NCBI GenBank assembly: GCA_037178625.1
Contig: CM074128.1
Coordinates: 4,216,001-4,280,000, forward strand
DNA: 64,000 bases
Direction: 5' to 3'
Origin: Skeletonema tropicum
Lineage: Eukaryota; Bacillariophyta; Thalassiosirophyceae; Thalassiosirales; Thalassiosiraceae
Positions 44,925 to 57,252 of the stretch are shown here, in pieces (within the stretch, counting starts at the first letter, position 1; each line of letters begins with the position of its first letter). Both the position numbers and the translations under genes were made by a program. Under the pieces are notes generated by a model, which made no database searches, was not told the DNA's origin, and was given only the letters and a program-made list of their open reading frames with translations.

Positions 44925-47021
44925 ATGGGTGGTTGTCAAAGCACAGGTGCAGCAACTGCGACAAATCATCAGCCGGTAGCAGGCAACGTCAAGACACCTC
45001 AAACAAACGACGGCGCATCAAGGCCAAAATGTCGTGCCAGCAGTATCAACTCTGTCAACTCCAGTACAACTGGAATGACCGCTGCCGTCAGCTCCCTTCG
45101 GAGCAATGAAGAGTGCCCTATCCCAGAAGATCATCCGGTTGTGCCTACTACAATCCCAGGCGTGGTTGAAACGCCACCCACCAAGAACAAGGCAGATCGG
45201 ATTGCGAATTATATCAAAGCGTCAGGGGCAGCTACATCCAGATGTATGGTTCACTTTGAAAACCCAGATGGCATGCCAATTGAATCTATATATGATGGTG
45301 TCCATGACGGTGATGTTCTTGGCGAAGGAATCACTGGAGCTGTTCGCTTGATTACTCACAAGAACACGGGCATACAGCTTGCTGTCAAACGATTGGACTT
45401 GGTCCGCGTTTCGGATGATGGCCATCTTGATCGTCTTTTAGATGAGATTAAGATTATGTGCGCACTGGATCATCCAAACATCATAAACCTTGAGGAAGTT
45501 TATGAGGGAGACTCCGAGCTTTACCTCACACAAGAGTTGTGTAAAGGCGGTGATCTCTTTGATCGTCTTGACGAGCAGCCTGACTATCATTACTCCGAAG
45601 CTGAATGTGCCCGACTTGTAAAACAGATTTCTAGCGCTGTTGCCTACTTGCATTCAAAGGGGGTGATTCATCGCGATCTGAAGCTTGAAAACTTTTTGTT
45701 CCAAGATAAAGGGAGCGATTCAGATTTGAAGATGATTGATTTCGGTCTGAGCAAGCATTTCGAAGAAGGTGATCTTCAGACTGAAAAGGTCGGAACACCC
45801 TATAGTGTCGCCCCCGAGATTATCCTTGGCAAGGGCTACGATGAAAAGTGTGATGTATGGTCTATAGGAGTAATATGCTATCTTCTCTTGTGTGGAGAGA
45901 CCCCATTTGGAGGAGATTGCGCGGATGATGACTTGGGCCAAGTTCGTCAGAAAATAATCTCTGGAAATGTGCCATTTGATCCTGAGTTGTGGGGCAATGT
46001 TAGTGAAGAAGCGATCGACTTTGTCAAATCCCTTCTCATTGTGGATGCTGAAAGACGCCCAAGTGCATTGGAGGCACAAAACCATCCTTGGATTCAGAGA
46101 TTGTGGAAGGAGTCTCACGATTATCAGGACACAAGACTCAATCCCAAGGTGGTAAAAGGGCTCGTTTCGTTCAAAACGCTATCTGCTACTAAACGATTCT
46201 TGTGCGAAGTGCTTTCATTCACGCTTCAGCCTGAGCAGATAACTGGTTTGCATGAGGAGTTTGAGAAGATTGATGTTGATGGTACAGGTGAGATCTCATT
46301 GTCTGAATTCAAGGATGCCTTGCTGGCTCAATCGGGTTCCACTCTAAGGGAAGATGAGATTGACGAGATGTTCAATGGTCTGAAGGTGCGGAACACCGAC
46401 GCGTCCATTCAGTGGCACGAATTCCTTGCAACGTGCCTTTCACAATGTCACATCGATGATCGAAACATTCGCCTCGCGTTTGAACGCTTGGACACAGAAA
46501 GAAAGGGGTTTATCACCTGGCAAGACTTGCAGCGGGCTATGGATCTGTATGGATCGGCTCATAATGATCTGCATGAAATTTGGGTCAATCACATCATTGA
46601 TTACAGGATCAACAAAGAACATATGACATTTGACGATTTCTACAGCCTGCTCAAGTTGGAGAGATCTCACTCGATGCCCTCAATCCGAATCGATGGCTTC
46701 AACAACTTGAACCTGGATACCGTCACGAAGAAGAAAGCTGCTCCTGTGAAATGTAATTTACGCCATTCTATGGCTGGTCCGGTAGTTGATGTGAAAGAAA
46801 TATTCAGGACCAATGATGAATCTCCCGCTGTCGCTTCAGCCAAAGCATGTCAAGATATTCGAGGCTTTTTAGCGGAGGCGAGCAAAGACGTTGAAACAGA
46901 TGAGAAGCAAAACAAAAAGGGCGGGGTATCAAGAAGGTTGACAGTATTGTCTGGTAACCGTGGCCTACTGCTCTCTCGAGAATCAATAACAAGATCAATA
47001 GTGCATTGCCATAGCGGTTAG
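44925..47021 (+). CDS. Calcium-dependent protein kinase (CDPK), single exon
   Basis: 698 residues in one frame. The N-terminus MGGCQS fits N-myristoylation at Gly2 with possible palmitoylation at Cys4, so membrane attachment is likely. The kinase domain runs from about residue 122 to 390: GEGITGAV glycine loop, AVKRL lysine, HRDLKLENFL catalytic loop near 248, DFGLS near 272, and GTPYSVAPE activation segment. A junction domain follows. The first EF-hand is canonical (DVDGTGEISLSE, near 449-460), the third (DTERKGFITWQD, near 521) is partly conserved, and the second and fourth are degenerate. Calcium binding to the EF-hand lobe normally releases kinase autoinhibition. A Ser/Lys-rich tail of about 100 residues follows. 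Confidence 0.95.
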   Translation: MGGCQSTGAATATNHQPVAGNVKTPQTNDGASRPKCRASSINSVNSSTTGMTAAVSSLRSNEECPIPEDHPVVPTTIPGVVETPPTKNKADRIANYIKASGAATSRCMVHFENPDGMPIESIYDGVHDGDVLGEGITGAVRLITHKNTGIQLAVKRLDLVRVSDDGHLDRLLDEIKIMCALDHPNIINLEEVYEGDSELYLTQELCKGGDLFDRLDEQPDYHYSEAECARLVKQISSAVAYLHSKGVIHRDLKLENFLFQDKGSDSDLKMIDFGLSKHFEEGDLQTEKVGTPYSVAPEIILGKGYDEKCDVWSIGVICYLLLCGETPFGGDCADDDLGQVRQKIISGNVPFDPELWGNVSEEAIDFVKSLLIVDAERRPSALEAQNHPWIQRLWKESHDYQDTRLNPKVVKGLVSFKTLSATKRFLCEVLSFTLQPEQITGLHEEFEKIDVDGTGEISLSEFKDALLAQSGSTLREDEIDEMFNGLKVRNTDASIQWHEFLATCLSQCHIDDRNIRLAFERLDTERKGFITWQDLQRAMDLYGSAHNDLHEIWVNHIIDYRINKEHMTFDDFYSLLKLERSHSMPSIRIDGFNNLNLDTVTKKKAAPVKCNLRHSMAGPVVDVKEIFRTNDESPAVASAKACQDIRGFLAEASKDVETDEKQNKKGGVSRRLTVLSGNRGLLLSRESITRSIVHCHSG

Positions 47022-47113
47022 TTTTCTGCCCGAAGGGTGGGTTGGTACATGAATTACTAAGCTAACACCCATCCCGTTTTAGCAAATCAGTAATGAGTTT
47101 CAACTCCGTAGAA

Positions 47114-50100
47114 CTAAGTGATATCTAAGGAAGGGTCGGCAACTTTCTTTTCCAACAAATCATCAATTCGTTCCCGTAGACGACCTATCAGGGACCCTAT
47201 CCTGGGATTTGCAGATAGCTGAACCCAATTGTTCAAAATGATGAGTCCCTTGGACGCCTGCACATTCATTGTACCCCCGAACATTAACATAGCATAAGCA
47301 TTGCATTCGGTCGAATCGCTGATAAATGCCTTGCTTGTTTGGACAAGGCGGTGATAGACAAGCCAGGGACAGCTGTATGACCCCACAGAGAAGTTGTTTG
47401 AACTGGGGTGGATGAAGACTCGTTTCTCACCGTTGAAATTGATTCGTTTGCCATCGTCTTCTCTAATGTCAACACTGGTATCGACATTATTACCTTCACG
47501 AATGAAGAATTTCAACTCCTTTGAAACCCCGTCTTTAGCAACAGCACCTTCTACTGTCTCAGTGTATTTCGTTGTGGGGCGCTGGACTCTGACAATTTGC
47601 GTAGGGGCCAATGCACTCACAATGACGGAACGAACCACTCTCCAAGAATTCTCATTTTTGTTGCTATCCGCCGACATGGTGAATCCTGACGTAGTCAAAG
47701 AAGAGTCCAATTGTTTGGCGAGTTGAGCCATTTCGCGCATGCTATTGAAAGCAAGTCCAAATCTTATCACAGAGCCGACGCCTCTCCGCAGCTCCATTGC
47801 AAGATTGCCAGAGGAGGAATATTTTACCAAGCATCGCGTGGTCAGAGTTACCAACTGTTTTGAACAGATCAGCTCTTTCACGCAAAATGTCGTCGTTTTT
47901 TTCATCCTTCTGCTGATCAATGTCACCGTTGAGTTGCTTTCCGTTGCGAAATTGGGGGGAGTCGACGCGAAGGAAGGGGCTACGACCAACACTCATTCCA
48001 GATGCCACTGCAATTGAAATGTTTCTGCATCCCAACAGGCTACCCATGACGAGCAACTTTCCTACCGTTGGTGGGGCGGGGATACCAGCGAGATGTGTCC
48101 CAAGCGGGGTAAGGTTTGCAGTGTTACCGTTTCGTACTAGCGCACCTATCTGTTCGAGACTATCAAACGCAGACTTGACAGCTTCGTCACTAGGCGGGTC
48201 TAAAAGTAGACGAAGAAAATTTCCAGTTCCATCTTCAAGGCCGAGGAAAAGAAGGGATAGAATCGTCTGATCGAGAGAACACCTGCGGATCTCAGGCTCT
48301 CCGTGTTCTGGTAATTTTCCATAAAATGACGAAGATACGAGTTTGTAACATTTTCCCGGCCGGACGCGACCAGCTCGGCCTCTCCTCTGCTTCAAACTGT
48401 CACGTGAAGCAAATGTCTCCAACAGCAAAGGCATGCGATTGACGGGATCAAATGAACTCTGCTTCTCTTTGCATGTGTCTACGACAAGCGTACAATCAGG
48501 AATCGTGATAGAAGTCTCAGCGACTGGAAAGAATAGCAGCGCGAAGTGGAGTTAGCGAGAGATACATGAGATTGCTAAGATCAATACAAAGTCAAAACTC
48601 ACCATTCGTTGACAAAATAATCTTAGTGTGACCCTTCTTTGCTGGAGCAAACACTTGCTGCTGTTTCTCCGGTTGTAATCCTCCATGTAAGGGTAGGATT
48701 GTAATGGCGCACCCTCTCAAGATATTCTGAATTGTAGGTTGAAGCTCTATCGATCTCACCTGCACCCGGTAAGAACACGAGAATCGAGCCATCATCGTCC
48801 TTTGTTTTCAATAAAGTCCTAATGAGTACAGCAATGAGATCGTAGTCTATTTCCTTCTCATTCATACGCTTCAAACGTTCTTCCAAGGGCACGGTACATT
48901 CTTCTGGTCGAGATTCACTGGTAATCTCGTCCGCAGCCTCTCCATCATTCGTCTAATTCATCGTCCACAAGAGAGGGTTGAATCTGATATTTCCCTCCAC
49001 GAGGATTTTGTCGTTTCTTTTTCCCATTCTTTGGGGGTATGTAACCGGTCATTTGTAGCACGTTCTCCAGCATGAAGTCCTGGACAGGAAGGTTCGACCA
49101 GGAATGTGGATCCTTGGCGTGTTGGTGACTTCTTTTGAGCTCCAGTACTGCTGCCATTCGGTCAGAGTCCATCGTTGCCGACATTAATACAACATGTAAT
49201 TTGGGATACGATGAGAGCACCTTCTTAAGAATCGCTAACAAAACGTCCGTGTCCAGATGACGTTCATGCACCTCTGCAGACGCAAACAAATTGATGTGTG
49301 AATGATATACAGTCGTCGCTATGAATGTAAGAATCAGACAAAGATTGAAGAACTCTTACCATCGATGACAATGTGGCTAATATTTTCCAACGCATTCTCC
49401 GATTGTAGCTGTCTCAAAAGAACTCCCGTTGTCAAGAACAATAACCGAGTCTTATCACAAGTCTTTGAGTCGCCTCTTACGACGTAGCCGACTGATCCCC
49501 TGCCCACTTCTTCGTTTCTCTTCCGAGGCAACCCGAGTTGCAACTCCTGTAGCTGCGAGTCGACGTGGTTGGGCAACAATAATCTTACTCCCAGCTGGAT
49601 CATTTTCAAGAAGGTATTGGGGGATCTGAAAAATGGTATAAAAACAACAGTCAGTCATATATTCAGAATTACAAAAAAGTCAATAGCAGCAACTAACTTT
49701 TCAACTCACCTGTGTAGATTTACCAGATCCTGTTTCTCCGGTCACCAGCGATACCCTGCCACTGGTAGAAGCTTGTTTCATTAGGGAGAGGATTTCATCT
49801 CTGATCCTAAATGCTGGTAGACTCTTTCTTGCGCGATCCATCATCACTGGCAAGTTTAGGGATGAGCTTCAGCGGGCTGCATATTGATGGGAGGTATACT
49901 GAAAAAGGAGCTCTTCTCGCGAGGACGACGGAAACGTTTTTGTATCTGAGGACTTTGCTGTTTGCCTGGACCACTCACGTTCTTTTGAGATTTGGAAGCA
50001 TCATTCGCAGGCTTGATTGGATTGCTCTCAGCTTCATCGTCCAAACTAAGCTTTGACAGCAACAAACAAGGGTCTTTTTCTTCCACGTCCTGGAGCAGCG

Positions 50101-52001
50101 TTTGCACATAACCGAAGAGCTCAAATATACACTCCTGGCCTGGACTCAATTCGGATAAAAAACGAACTATCTGAAGATGAAGTGTCCCACCCTGTTGAAA
50201 GTTATTGCTGTCGTTATTCGTATCTTTTGAAGTCAAAAACACCTCCTGGCAGTAAATCTGGGTATAATCCATCTTTGTAATGAATCTCTAAGGACAATTT
50301 GGAACTGCCAAATGGAATGCTGATTGATAACAAATGTATTGTTGCTATCTTTGTCGATTGTGAATTCTTCTGCTTCAAATATCGCCTCCAACGCCTCACA
50401 TTCGTTTGCAGCTGCCTCCATGTTTCGTTGCTTATCTTCGTCAGTTAGAATGCTGACTAGATTTATCAGCAAACACGCCTCTCTGATGGAATCGGAGCGG
50501 CATCACATAATATGTTCCAAAAAATACTCCTCGCATTCGATTCTTGTTGATGCTTTGTAAAAATAGCATTTGATTCCTCAGGCCGAAGCCCGAAAAGTGA
50601 TGCCAATTGAAGGATCGCTGCATCATACTTCTTTGTGCCCTTACCGTTTGCTGTGCTTTTCTTTTTGCCGCCCAAAGAACCATTGCCAACAACATCTAAC
50701 GTGCCACCTCGTGGATCAAAACCAAGTGGAAGCTGATCTTCATTTAGATGAACAAGCAAGTACTGCAATACACACTCATATGCTTTGTCAATATTTTCAT
50801 CGGAGTTATCAGCAATAGAAGAAAGATCTCCTTTCTTCTTCACTTCACGATAAGCTTTTCGAACATGTGACAGCTTGAACCCCTCAAATACCAACCGTTG
50901 CAGCACATATGACTTCGCGACATCATCCAAATCGTCATCTTCATCATTTCCATCATTATCATCATCATCCTTCGTCTCCTCAAAGACAGTACCACTTAAT
51001 AAACATTCAATTCGACTTCGAAACGTAGCACTCATAAACACCTCCATCGGTTTATTTGCATTGCGGATTGCTTCGTGTTTGCGAATGCGTGCTTGAACAC
51101 TACGTTGATGTTCTTTGCGAGCTTCATTTTGCTGTGCCTTTGTCAGGAGAATAGTAGCACCACCACCAGTCGATGATGACTTGTTATCAGTTTTCTTATG
51201 AAATGATGGAATATTGGCCATGAGTTTTGTGTTGGACGTGGCACCACCTTTCGACTTTGACACGTCGGTATTAGTGGATGACGCTGTAGTCTTCGTCGCG
51301 TTATTGTTGCCATTATCACTTTTTGCCGTCGCAGCAGAAGCTTTTGAATTTTCCAATGCAGCCAGATAGGTAGCTCGATATGGATCTGGTAATGTTCTTT
51401 CGTGAGGTAATTTTGGAAAGAGGTACAACAGTCCTAAAAGTGCAGCCTCCTCTTTTGCCTGCTCTTCATTCGGTACAGATAGAGCTGGCAGCAACACAAT
51501 ATCATGATCTGATCTATTCGTAGCCCCCTTCTTTGACGTGTCAGGAATGACCAGACGATAACGGTATCCTTTTCCACCCGATTTATTGTTTGCTGGTTTG
51601 TATATTGGATGTCCCTTACCTAATGCTTTTGCATTCTTTTTCAGTAGATCTGCAAGTAATTTGCTAGGCATTTTCTGCCATTGCTTAATAGCTGTTTGGC
51701 CTACAGATGTCACCTTTTCTGCTTGACCAACTGATGCTGTTTGACCAGAGCCACCCTTTTGCTTGTGCCCTTTGCCGCCCCATGCCTGGGCTTGGGGATC
51801 CCATTTATGGCCTAAGCGTATAGTCAAGGAAAAACTGAGTGATGAGTGCATGGCATTGCTGTTCGAGAACGTTTTACACAAGCAAACCTACCTTTTCGAT
51901 GGGCGCTCTGGCCTGTTTCCACAATCGCACTTGTAGGGGTGGTCGCAAGTGCATTTTGCAACAGCTGCTGCTGCTTTGGCCTTGCCTTTGCTCTTGCCCA
52001 T
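47114..52001 (-). CDS. DEAH-box RNA helicase of the DHX29/DHX57 group; frame-broken, multi-exon
   Basis: The start at 52001 opens a basic N-terminus with a Cys cluster (KCTCDHPYKCDCG), then HKWDPQAQAWGGKG and a dsRBD-like stretch. An RWD domain lies at about 50440-50060 (NECEALEAIFEAEEF, IHYKDGLYPDLLPGG). Helicase motifs follow in order: I TGETGSGKSTQ (about 49740), Ia AQPRRLAA, II DEVHER formed across the intron at 49370/49275, III SATMD (about 49175), IV FLPGAGEID, VI QRRGRAGR (about 48380), a winged-helix/ratchet region and an OB-fold end. These enzymes remodel RNA or help ribosome scanning. One-base (+1) skips are needed near 51893, 50315, 50237, 49515, 48951, 48746 and 47759, and a two-base shift (or two single ones) near 50480. 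Between breaks the protein is well conserved. Confidence 0.75.
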
Positions 52002-52426
52002 GGTTGTAGCGTCTTCCCTTCCAGCAGTGGCTACGATAACGATAGGTTCGAGGAGGGTCGGTGAACTTGAGGCGGAAAAAGTCTCTATCTTCCGTTTTAG
52101 GTGATGGCTCCCCTTTCGTCCCCTCTTTTTCAGATCTGAGCCTATCTAGAGAACAAACAGTAAAAATTGGAGTAAGAAACCGGGAGTACGCCCTCAGCCC
52201 CCTGAGTGAATGACAGACGTACGGCCATTTTTTAGCCTGCAGGCAGAGCGGTTCATTCAGATTCGAGGAAAGGTGTTTTGAGCTCGCTCGAATGAAAGTA
52301 CTCGACCATCACAGGCAGTGGCCAATGTTCATGCTGAACTTGTATACGGGGCTACTACTCAAAATTTTAGATACAAAATCATCTTTCTACGTATTCCTTA
52401 TATAACTGTGTACCGATGGTTCAAGC
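52002..52426. other. Intergenic region between two helicase genes
   Basis: Upstream region of the DHX-type gene and 3' flank of the RAD16-like gene, both on the minus strand. I see no gene, repeat or RNA. Confidence 0.4.
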
Positions 52427-55400
52427 TCAAGCAAACAATGACTTCATATCATCAACCGTAAGCATCTTCAGACTCCCAGCATCTCTCCCTACGGTACCGT
52501 CGAAAACCAATCTCTTCTTCTCTTGAAGTTGAAGGATTCTCTCCTCGACTGTATTCTCCGCGATGAATCGCACTGCGTGGATCGTCCTATACTGTCCAAG
52601 TCTGTGGGTACGATCAATAGCTTGCATTTCAGCTGACGGGTTCCACCATGGGTCCATCAAGAAGATGTAGTTGGCGCAAGTTAGATTGAGGGCGACTCCG
52701 CCGGCCTTCAAGGGACATCAGTAGGACACGCACATTGTTATCCTCACGAAACTCTTTGAGAACAGAGTCCCGAGCCTTCACATTCATGCCTCCGTGCAGA
52801 GCTCGGGCTTGAAGACCGATATCTTCAAGATACGGATCACTATGAAGCCTCCAACGAATAAGATCCAACATATTTACAAACTGACTGAACACGATCGCTT
52901 TGCTTCCAGGACATTTTTGTCTCATCATTACAAGTTCCCTTGTTAGGGCTTCAATCTTGCTAGACGTCGCGAACTCTGATAAGTTTATGCGGCGCAAAAT
53001 AGAGCCTGTTGCTACATGCTGCAGCTCCTTCAATGATGGCATTCCTGCAGAGTCACCAGAAGATGCTTTTGCTGATGGTGCAACTTGAAGCGCAGAATCG
53101 TCCTCGATATCTGCTCTCACCTCAAGATCAATCGAAAAGGCAGCGCGGCATGATGGACAAGTTAAACCTGCATCCCCGTTGGCCTAAACTATTAGAGGTG
53201 GTCATAAATTCCAAGACGCACGACTTGCAATATGCAGCACCACAACAAGAAGATACAACGCGATCGGTCGGAGGCTCATGACACAGGTCACAATCAACAG
53301 ATCCATTTGCAATGAGAGCTCCTTCAGATTGCGAGGACATAGCTGAACCAACACCTTTTTTCGAATGGATGACTAGGTATGGATGATCGACAGATTGGCG
53401 CATTCTGACGAGTAAGTCAAAGATGTGGGCGTAGTTATTCAATAAGGTTCCACTTTCCACATAATCGTTAAAATCGGCCGCTGTCTGCGTATAAAGCGCA
53501 GCATAAAAGTCTTCTTCTACTGGATGAAGTTGAACGGGCCGTATTTCAACAAGGCGTGGGGGTAGTTCCAGATCGGCTGCCTTCGTCTCCTTCGTCCTAC
53601 GCAAAAGAGCTTTATCAAGTACTTCGTTTTTCAACGTGAACATGGCCCTTCTCCCATCACCAGTGTATCCGTCTCTTTGGATAGGATTAAGAACGTATTT
53701 GTTGAAATGTGAATAGTGCTGGATACTACCGTGATTGCAACCTTCACAGATTCCTCCAACCATGCGATAATGCATGGACTTGCAGTCACAGTCTTTCGCA
53801 CGACAGTAGTAGTAGGCCATCGGGTCCAACCTCAAGAATCTAACCAACGAATAAAACTCCCCTGTAAATGCATGGATATATTTAGTTTGAGAGATTCAAT
53901 AAATTCACATCACGAAGGATATGTATTCGTTCACTTACCTACACGGTTTTGAATAGGCGATCCACTCAAAGCCCCTGTAAATGCATGGATAGATTTAGTT
54001 TGAGATATTCAATAAATTCACATCACGAAGATATATATTTGTTCACTTACATCGATGGACACCAATCAAGGAAAAGGCTGCATTGGCGGTTTGACTTGAT
54101 CTGCTCTTGATCATATGTGCCTCATCTAAGACGATTCGCCACCAACAGAGGCTGTGTAAAGGACTCTTCTTTGCACCTGCCATTGCCTTGTCTATCAGCT
54201 CTTGCATATCAATGTCATCCAAACCATCGCCACTTGTCGTCTTCGGTAGAGTACTCGTCATCAGAATCATCATCATATGGCTTCTTTTTGCCCTTTCCAT
54301 TCTTTTGTTTTCCAGTTGCCTTTACCCTTACCTTTACCTTTCTGCTCTTTTCCCTTCCCCTTTAACGACTTCTCATTAGTCCTTCCCCATATTATTTTTC
54401 TTGCCTTTCCCCTTCTTTCCACTTTTAGCCCTCTCGAGAGCTTCTCTCTGCTTGGCACGTGCTCTCTCGAGCATTGAATCATCGCTGCTAGAAGAAGAAG
54501 TCACCTGTCATAATCATGCGATACAGTCTTCCTTTTGTTTCCTTTGACACTTTTCTTTGCTTCAAATTCAACGTCGCTAATTTCCTCATCGCTTGAGGAT
54601 TCTGGACCGAGTTGAAAGTCATCACTTCCTGAATCATCTCCGTGTTGCTCTGTCCAATCTGATGCAGATCGAGCAATTTGCGTAGCCGCTTGAGTCGCTG
54701 CTTTGCGGGCACTACTTTTTCTACCCAAACTTGCTGGAGGGTATTCCTTTGATTGCTTTGATGCTATTGTGGTAGAGTGCTTTGATGCCTTCGTGGGTCT
54801 AGGTTTCTTTGCGGCTTCCTTAGTGCTTGTTAAAGATGGTTTCTTTGCTGATTTCATCTTCTTTGCGGACTGCTTCCTGCCTTTGTCATTGTCATCATCG
54901 TCATCAGTCACTCTCATCATTTCTGCCATTACGCCCATAATTTCCTCCGGCACGATCAATTGTTGCGACGCTGCCGGGATTGAGCCTCAGTCCTCTGAGC
55001 ATTTTCACCACAAAAGTACTTCAGATGGATTGGGAGTTTGTCGATCTTAAACTTGCCTCCACAATTAGGGCATTCAACCCGATTGGGGCTTGTCATTTTC
55101 CTAAAGTCAGATTCCAGTACTTGATATGTAGTCAGCACAATGTCATATTTCTTCATGAGCTCCCGAGGCGTTTCTTTTTCTCTGTCTGGACCAGTGATAC
55201 GTGCATACGCTCAAAGAACCATCTGTAAACTTCAAAATCTCTTCCTTCCACTTGCGTCAATGCTAATCACGGGACAGATCACAAGCGTACCCGCCCTTGC
55301 ACCTCCATCTCTTGGACGCAACTTTTTGCCAACCTTGAGTACGTCCATTTCGTACTTCCAGTCTGTTGCGGCTTTGGTCCATAATTTTTCCTCATCTTGT

Positions 55401-56798
55401 CTCGCTTTGAAATCCTCCGTTGGGGGGTGTTTCATGCCCGGTTTGCTGTGTTGAAGCATAGGACGATGATCCAAAATTCGTAGATATGGTCTGAATCGTC
55501 TTCCCAAGACCCATTTCGTCTGCAAGAATACCTCCTTTAATTTCCTGCATCTCCACTTCTTGGTGCCTCATCCAACTGAAGCCTTCAATCTGGAACGGCA
55601 ACAAGTTCGCCGTGAGACCTGGATGGTTCATTGCGTATCTCACCCTGAAACTGCTTTCTGGACGAGTTCATCAGGTGATAGTTCCTCCATTTCCTCTTTG
55701 AATCTTCTCTTTCGATATTTCAACTTGCTTGGCAAGAAGCACATAGTCCTCATCGGTGAGGTCGGCGTAATTTTCCACATCTTCAGCACAAACAATTTCC
55801 TCTGAGAATACAGTGCAATGTAGATGCCTAAACACCATGTATCCGGGTTTCCCTCGGAAACAGAGGTGTATGTCCAACTACGTAACTCTCCTTTTGCAAT
55901 CTTATCATCACATGTCCTACAAGTAGCTCGTCCCTGTCTTGGAGTATTCTGCTATATACGGTGCAGGCTGGTTCAAACCGCCGTTTCCATCAGGTTCGTT
56001 GCCGCATGGTTGACATATTCCACTCTCGGTATCATCTACAGGTGACCTATTTGCCTTTCGCTTCTTAGCAGCAGGTTTCTTTGCTGTGGCAGGTTTCTTT
56101 TTTGCTGCAGACTTCTCTACTGCGGCAGGTTTCTTTGCAGCTGCAGATTTCTCTGCTGCGGCAGGTTTCTTTTGAGCTGCACAATTCTTTGCAGCTGCAG
56201 GCTTCTTTGAAGCAGATTTGATCTCTACATCGTCATCACTAGAAGCCATTATCAACTTCCTCCCTTTTTTGGCAGTCCCCTTCTTTCTATCAGAGGATTC
56301 ACTCTTCCCCTTCAGCTTGGCTCCAGGTTCCTTACTATCAAAGTATGGGGACTTCTTCTCCGCTTCATTTTCAGTTGATTTGCTGAAGAAGGGCGATTCC
56401 ACCTTGCCCTTTGCCTTCTTCTTATTTGAAGTTTCAGCTGCAGACGCAGTCGCGGCTTCTTTCCTCTTCTTTCCGCCCTTAGCAACATTACCATCTGAAC
56501 TCTTCGTATCTGAGTCGATTTCCGTCGGCGTAGGCGTGACATTTGCCGGGGCAGAGGAATTACGAGTTGACCTGCGCACCTTTCTCACACCTGATTGCCC
56601 ATTCCCCATGTCATCATTTACCATAGTCGAATCCTCCATTGGCCGAATGTGTTCTCTATCGGCGACTTCAAGAATACCCGAGACGATATATTTTACAGTA
56701 ACTTTTTTCTTGGTCGTTTTTTGAATCACTGCGAGCTCTTCGTAGTCCACCGTTTATACCAGCACTTGACCCAGACGTTGTCGCCGACACTTGACCAT
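52427..56798 (-). CDS. RAD16-type SNF2/RING ATPase with N-terminal Tudor-like and PARP-type zinc finger; frame-broken
   Basis: The ATG at 56798 opens a Tudor/PWWP-like barrel ([29 protein letters not shown]). A long Lys/Ala-rich nuclear linker follows, then a PARP-type zinc finger near 55960-55820 ([20 protein letters not shown] with a later HLHC). The SNF2 core has [12 protein letters not shown] (motif I, about 55520), DEAH (about 54115) and SGSPIQNR on a 36-bp exon. A RING finger, [20 protein letters not shown] followed by YCKSC and CPSC (53310-53150), is inserted before the second helicase lobe ([28 protein letters not shown]), as in yeast RAD16/RAD5. A Ser/Lys/Asp-rich insertion lies between the lobes at 54.3-54.95 kb. 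Likely role: DNA damage recognition or repair with ubiquitin ligase activity. About 12-15 one-base (+1) skips are needed, for example near 55933, 55727, 55478, 55255, 55193, 53182 and 52713. Confidence 0.8.
53862..53938 (-). repeat. Intron of the RAD16-like gene, duplicate copy 2 (77 bp)
   Basis: GTAAGT donor and TTTACAG acceptor. Nearly identical in sequence to the preceding intron (53975-54050), with only a few substitutions and a 1-bp length difference. Splicing joins GTA-G to GG-GAG, giving VGEFYSL, which supports it as a real intron. Confidence 0.9.
53975..54050 (-). repeat. Intron of the RAD16-like gene, duplicate copy 1 (76 bp)
   Basis: GTAAGT donor, TTTACAG acceptor, phase 1. It and the next intron flank a 36-bp exon (53974-53939) encoding [10 protein letters not shown]. 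The two introns share their entire length. Confidence 0.9.
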
Positions 56799-57252
56799 GA
56801 TGAATAGGAGTACAAATGCTTTCAAGAGTGGAAGCTACTTATCGTGTGGGACTATCTCTACTGGTACCTCATGAAGAGCGGCCCAAGAGCGGCCTGTGTC
56901 AGATGTTTTCATTTCATCGCGCAAAAAAATGCTGCTTTTGAGGAGTGTCCAAATTATTTAGGTTTCGGTCGTCCCCAGCCACAAGGTAGTTCGACTAGTT
57001 CGTACCATAAGTAGAGCAGAGGAAGAAAGAGGTTTCACTTCCATCTATATTGTTACTTGTTACCTTTGCTCTAGCATCGACGGGTTGGTGTAGCAAAAGA
57101 TGATGGGTTGATTGGTAAAAGATAAAAGAGTATAACAAGTGAGATGATTTGAGTAGGTAGATTATGCTCTTAGATTGTTAAATTGGCTCCTTAAGTGTTA
57201 GAGAGATTCGACTGATTGAGTCATTGAAATATCGTCTACGGTGAGAGACTAC
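56799..57252. other. Intergenic region between RAD16-like and RING genes
   Basis: 454 bp with no supported coding sequence; should contain the RAD16-like promoter and the 3' UTR of the RING gene. AT-rich towards 57200. No repeat recognised. Confidence 0.4.
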
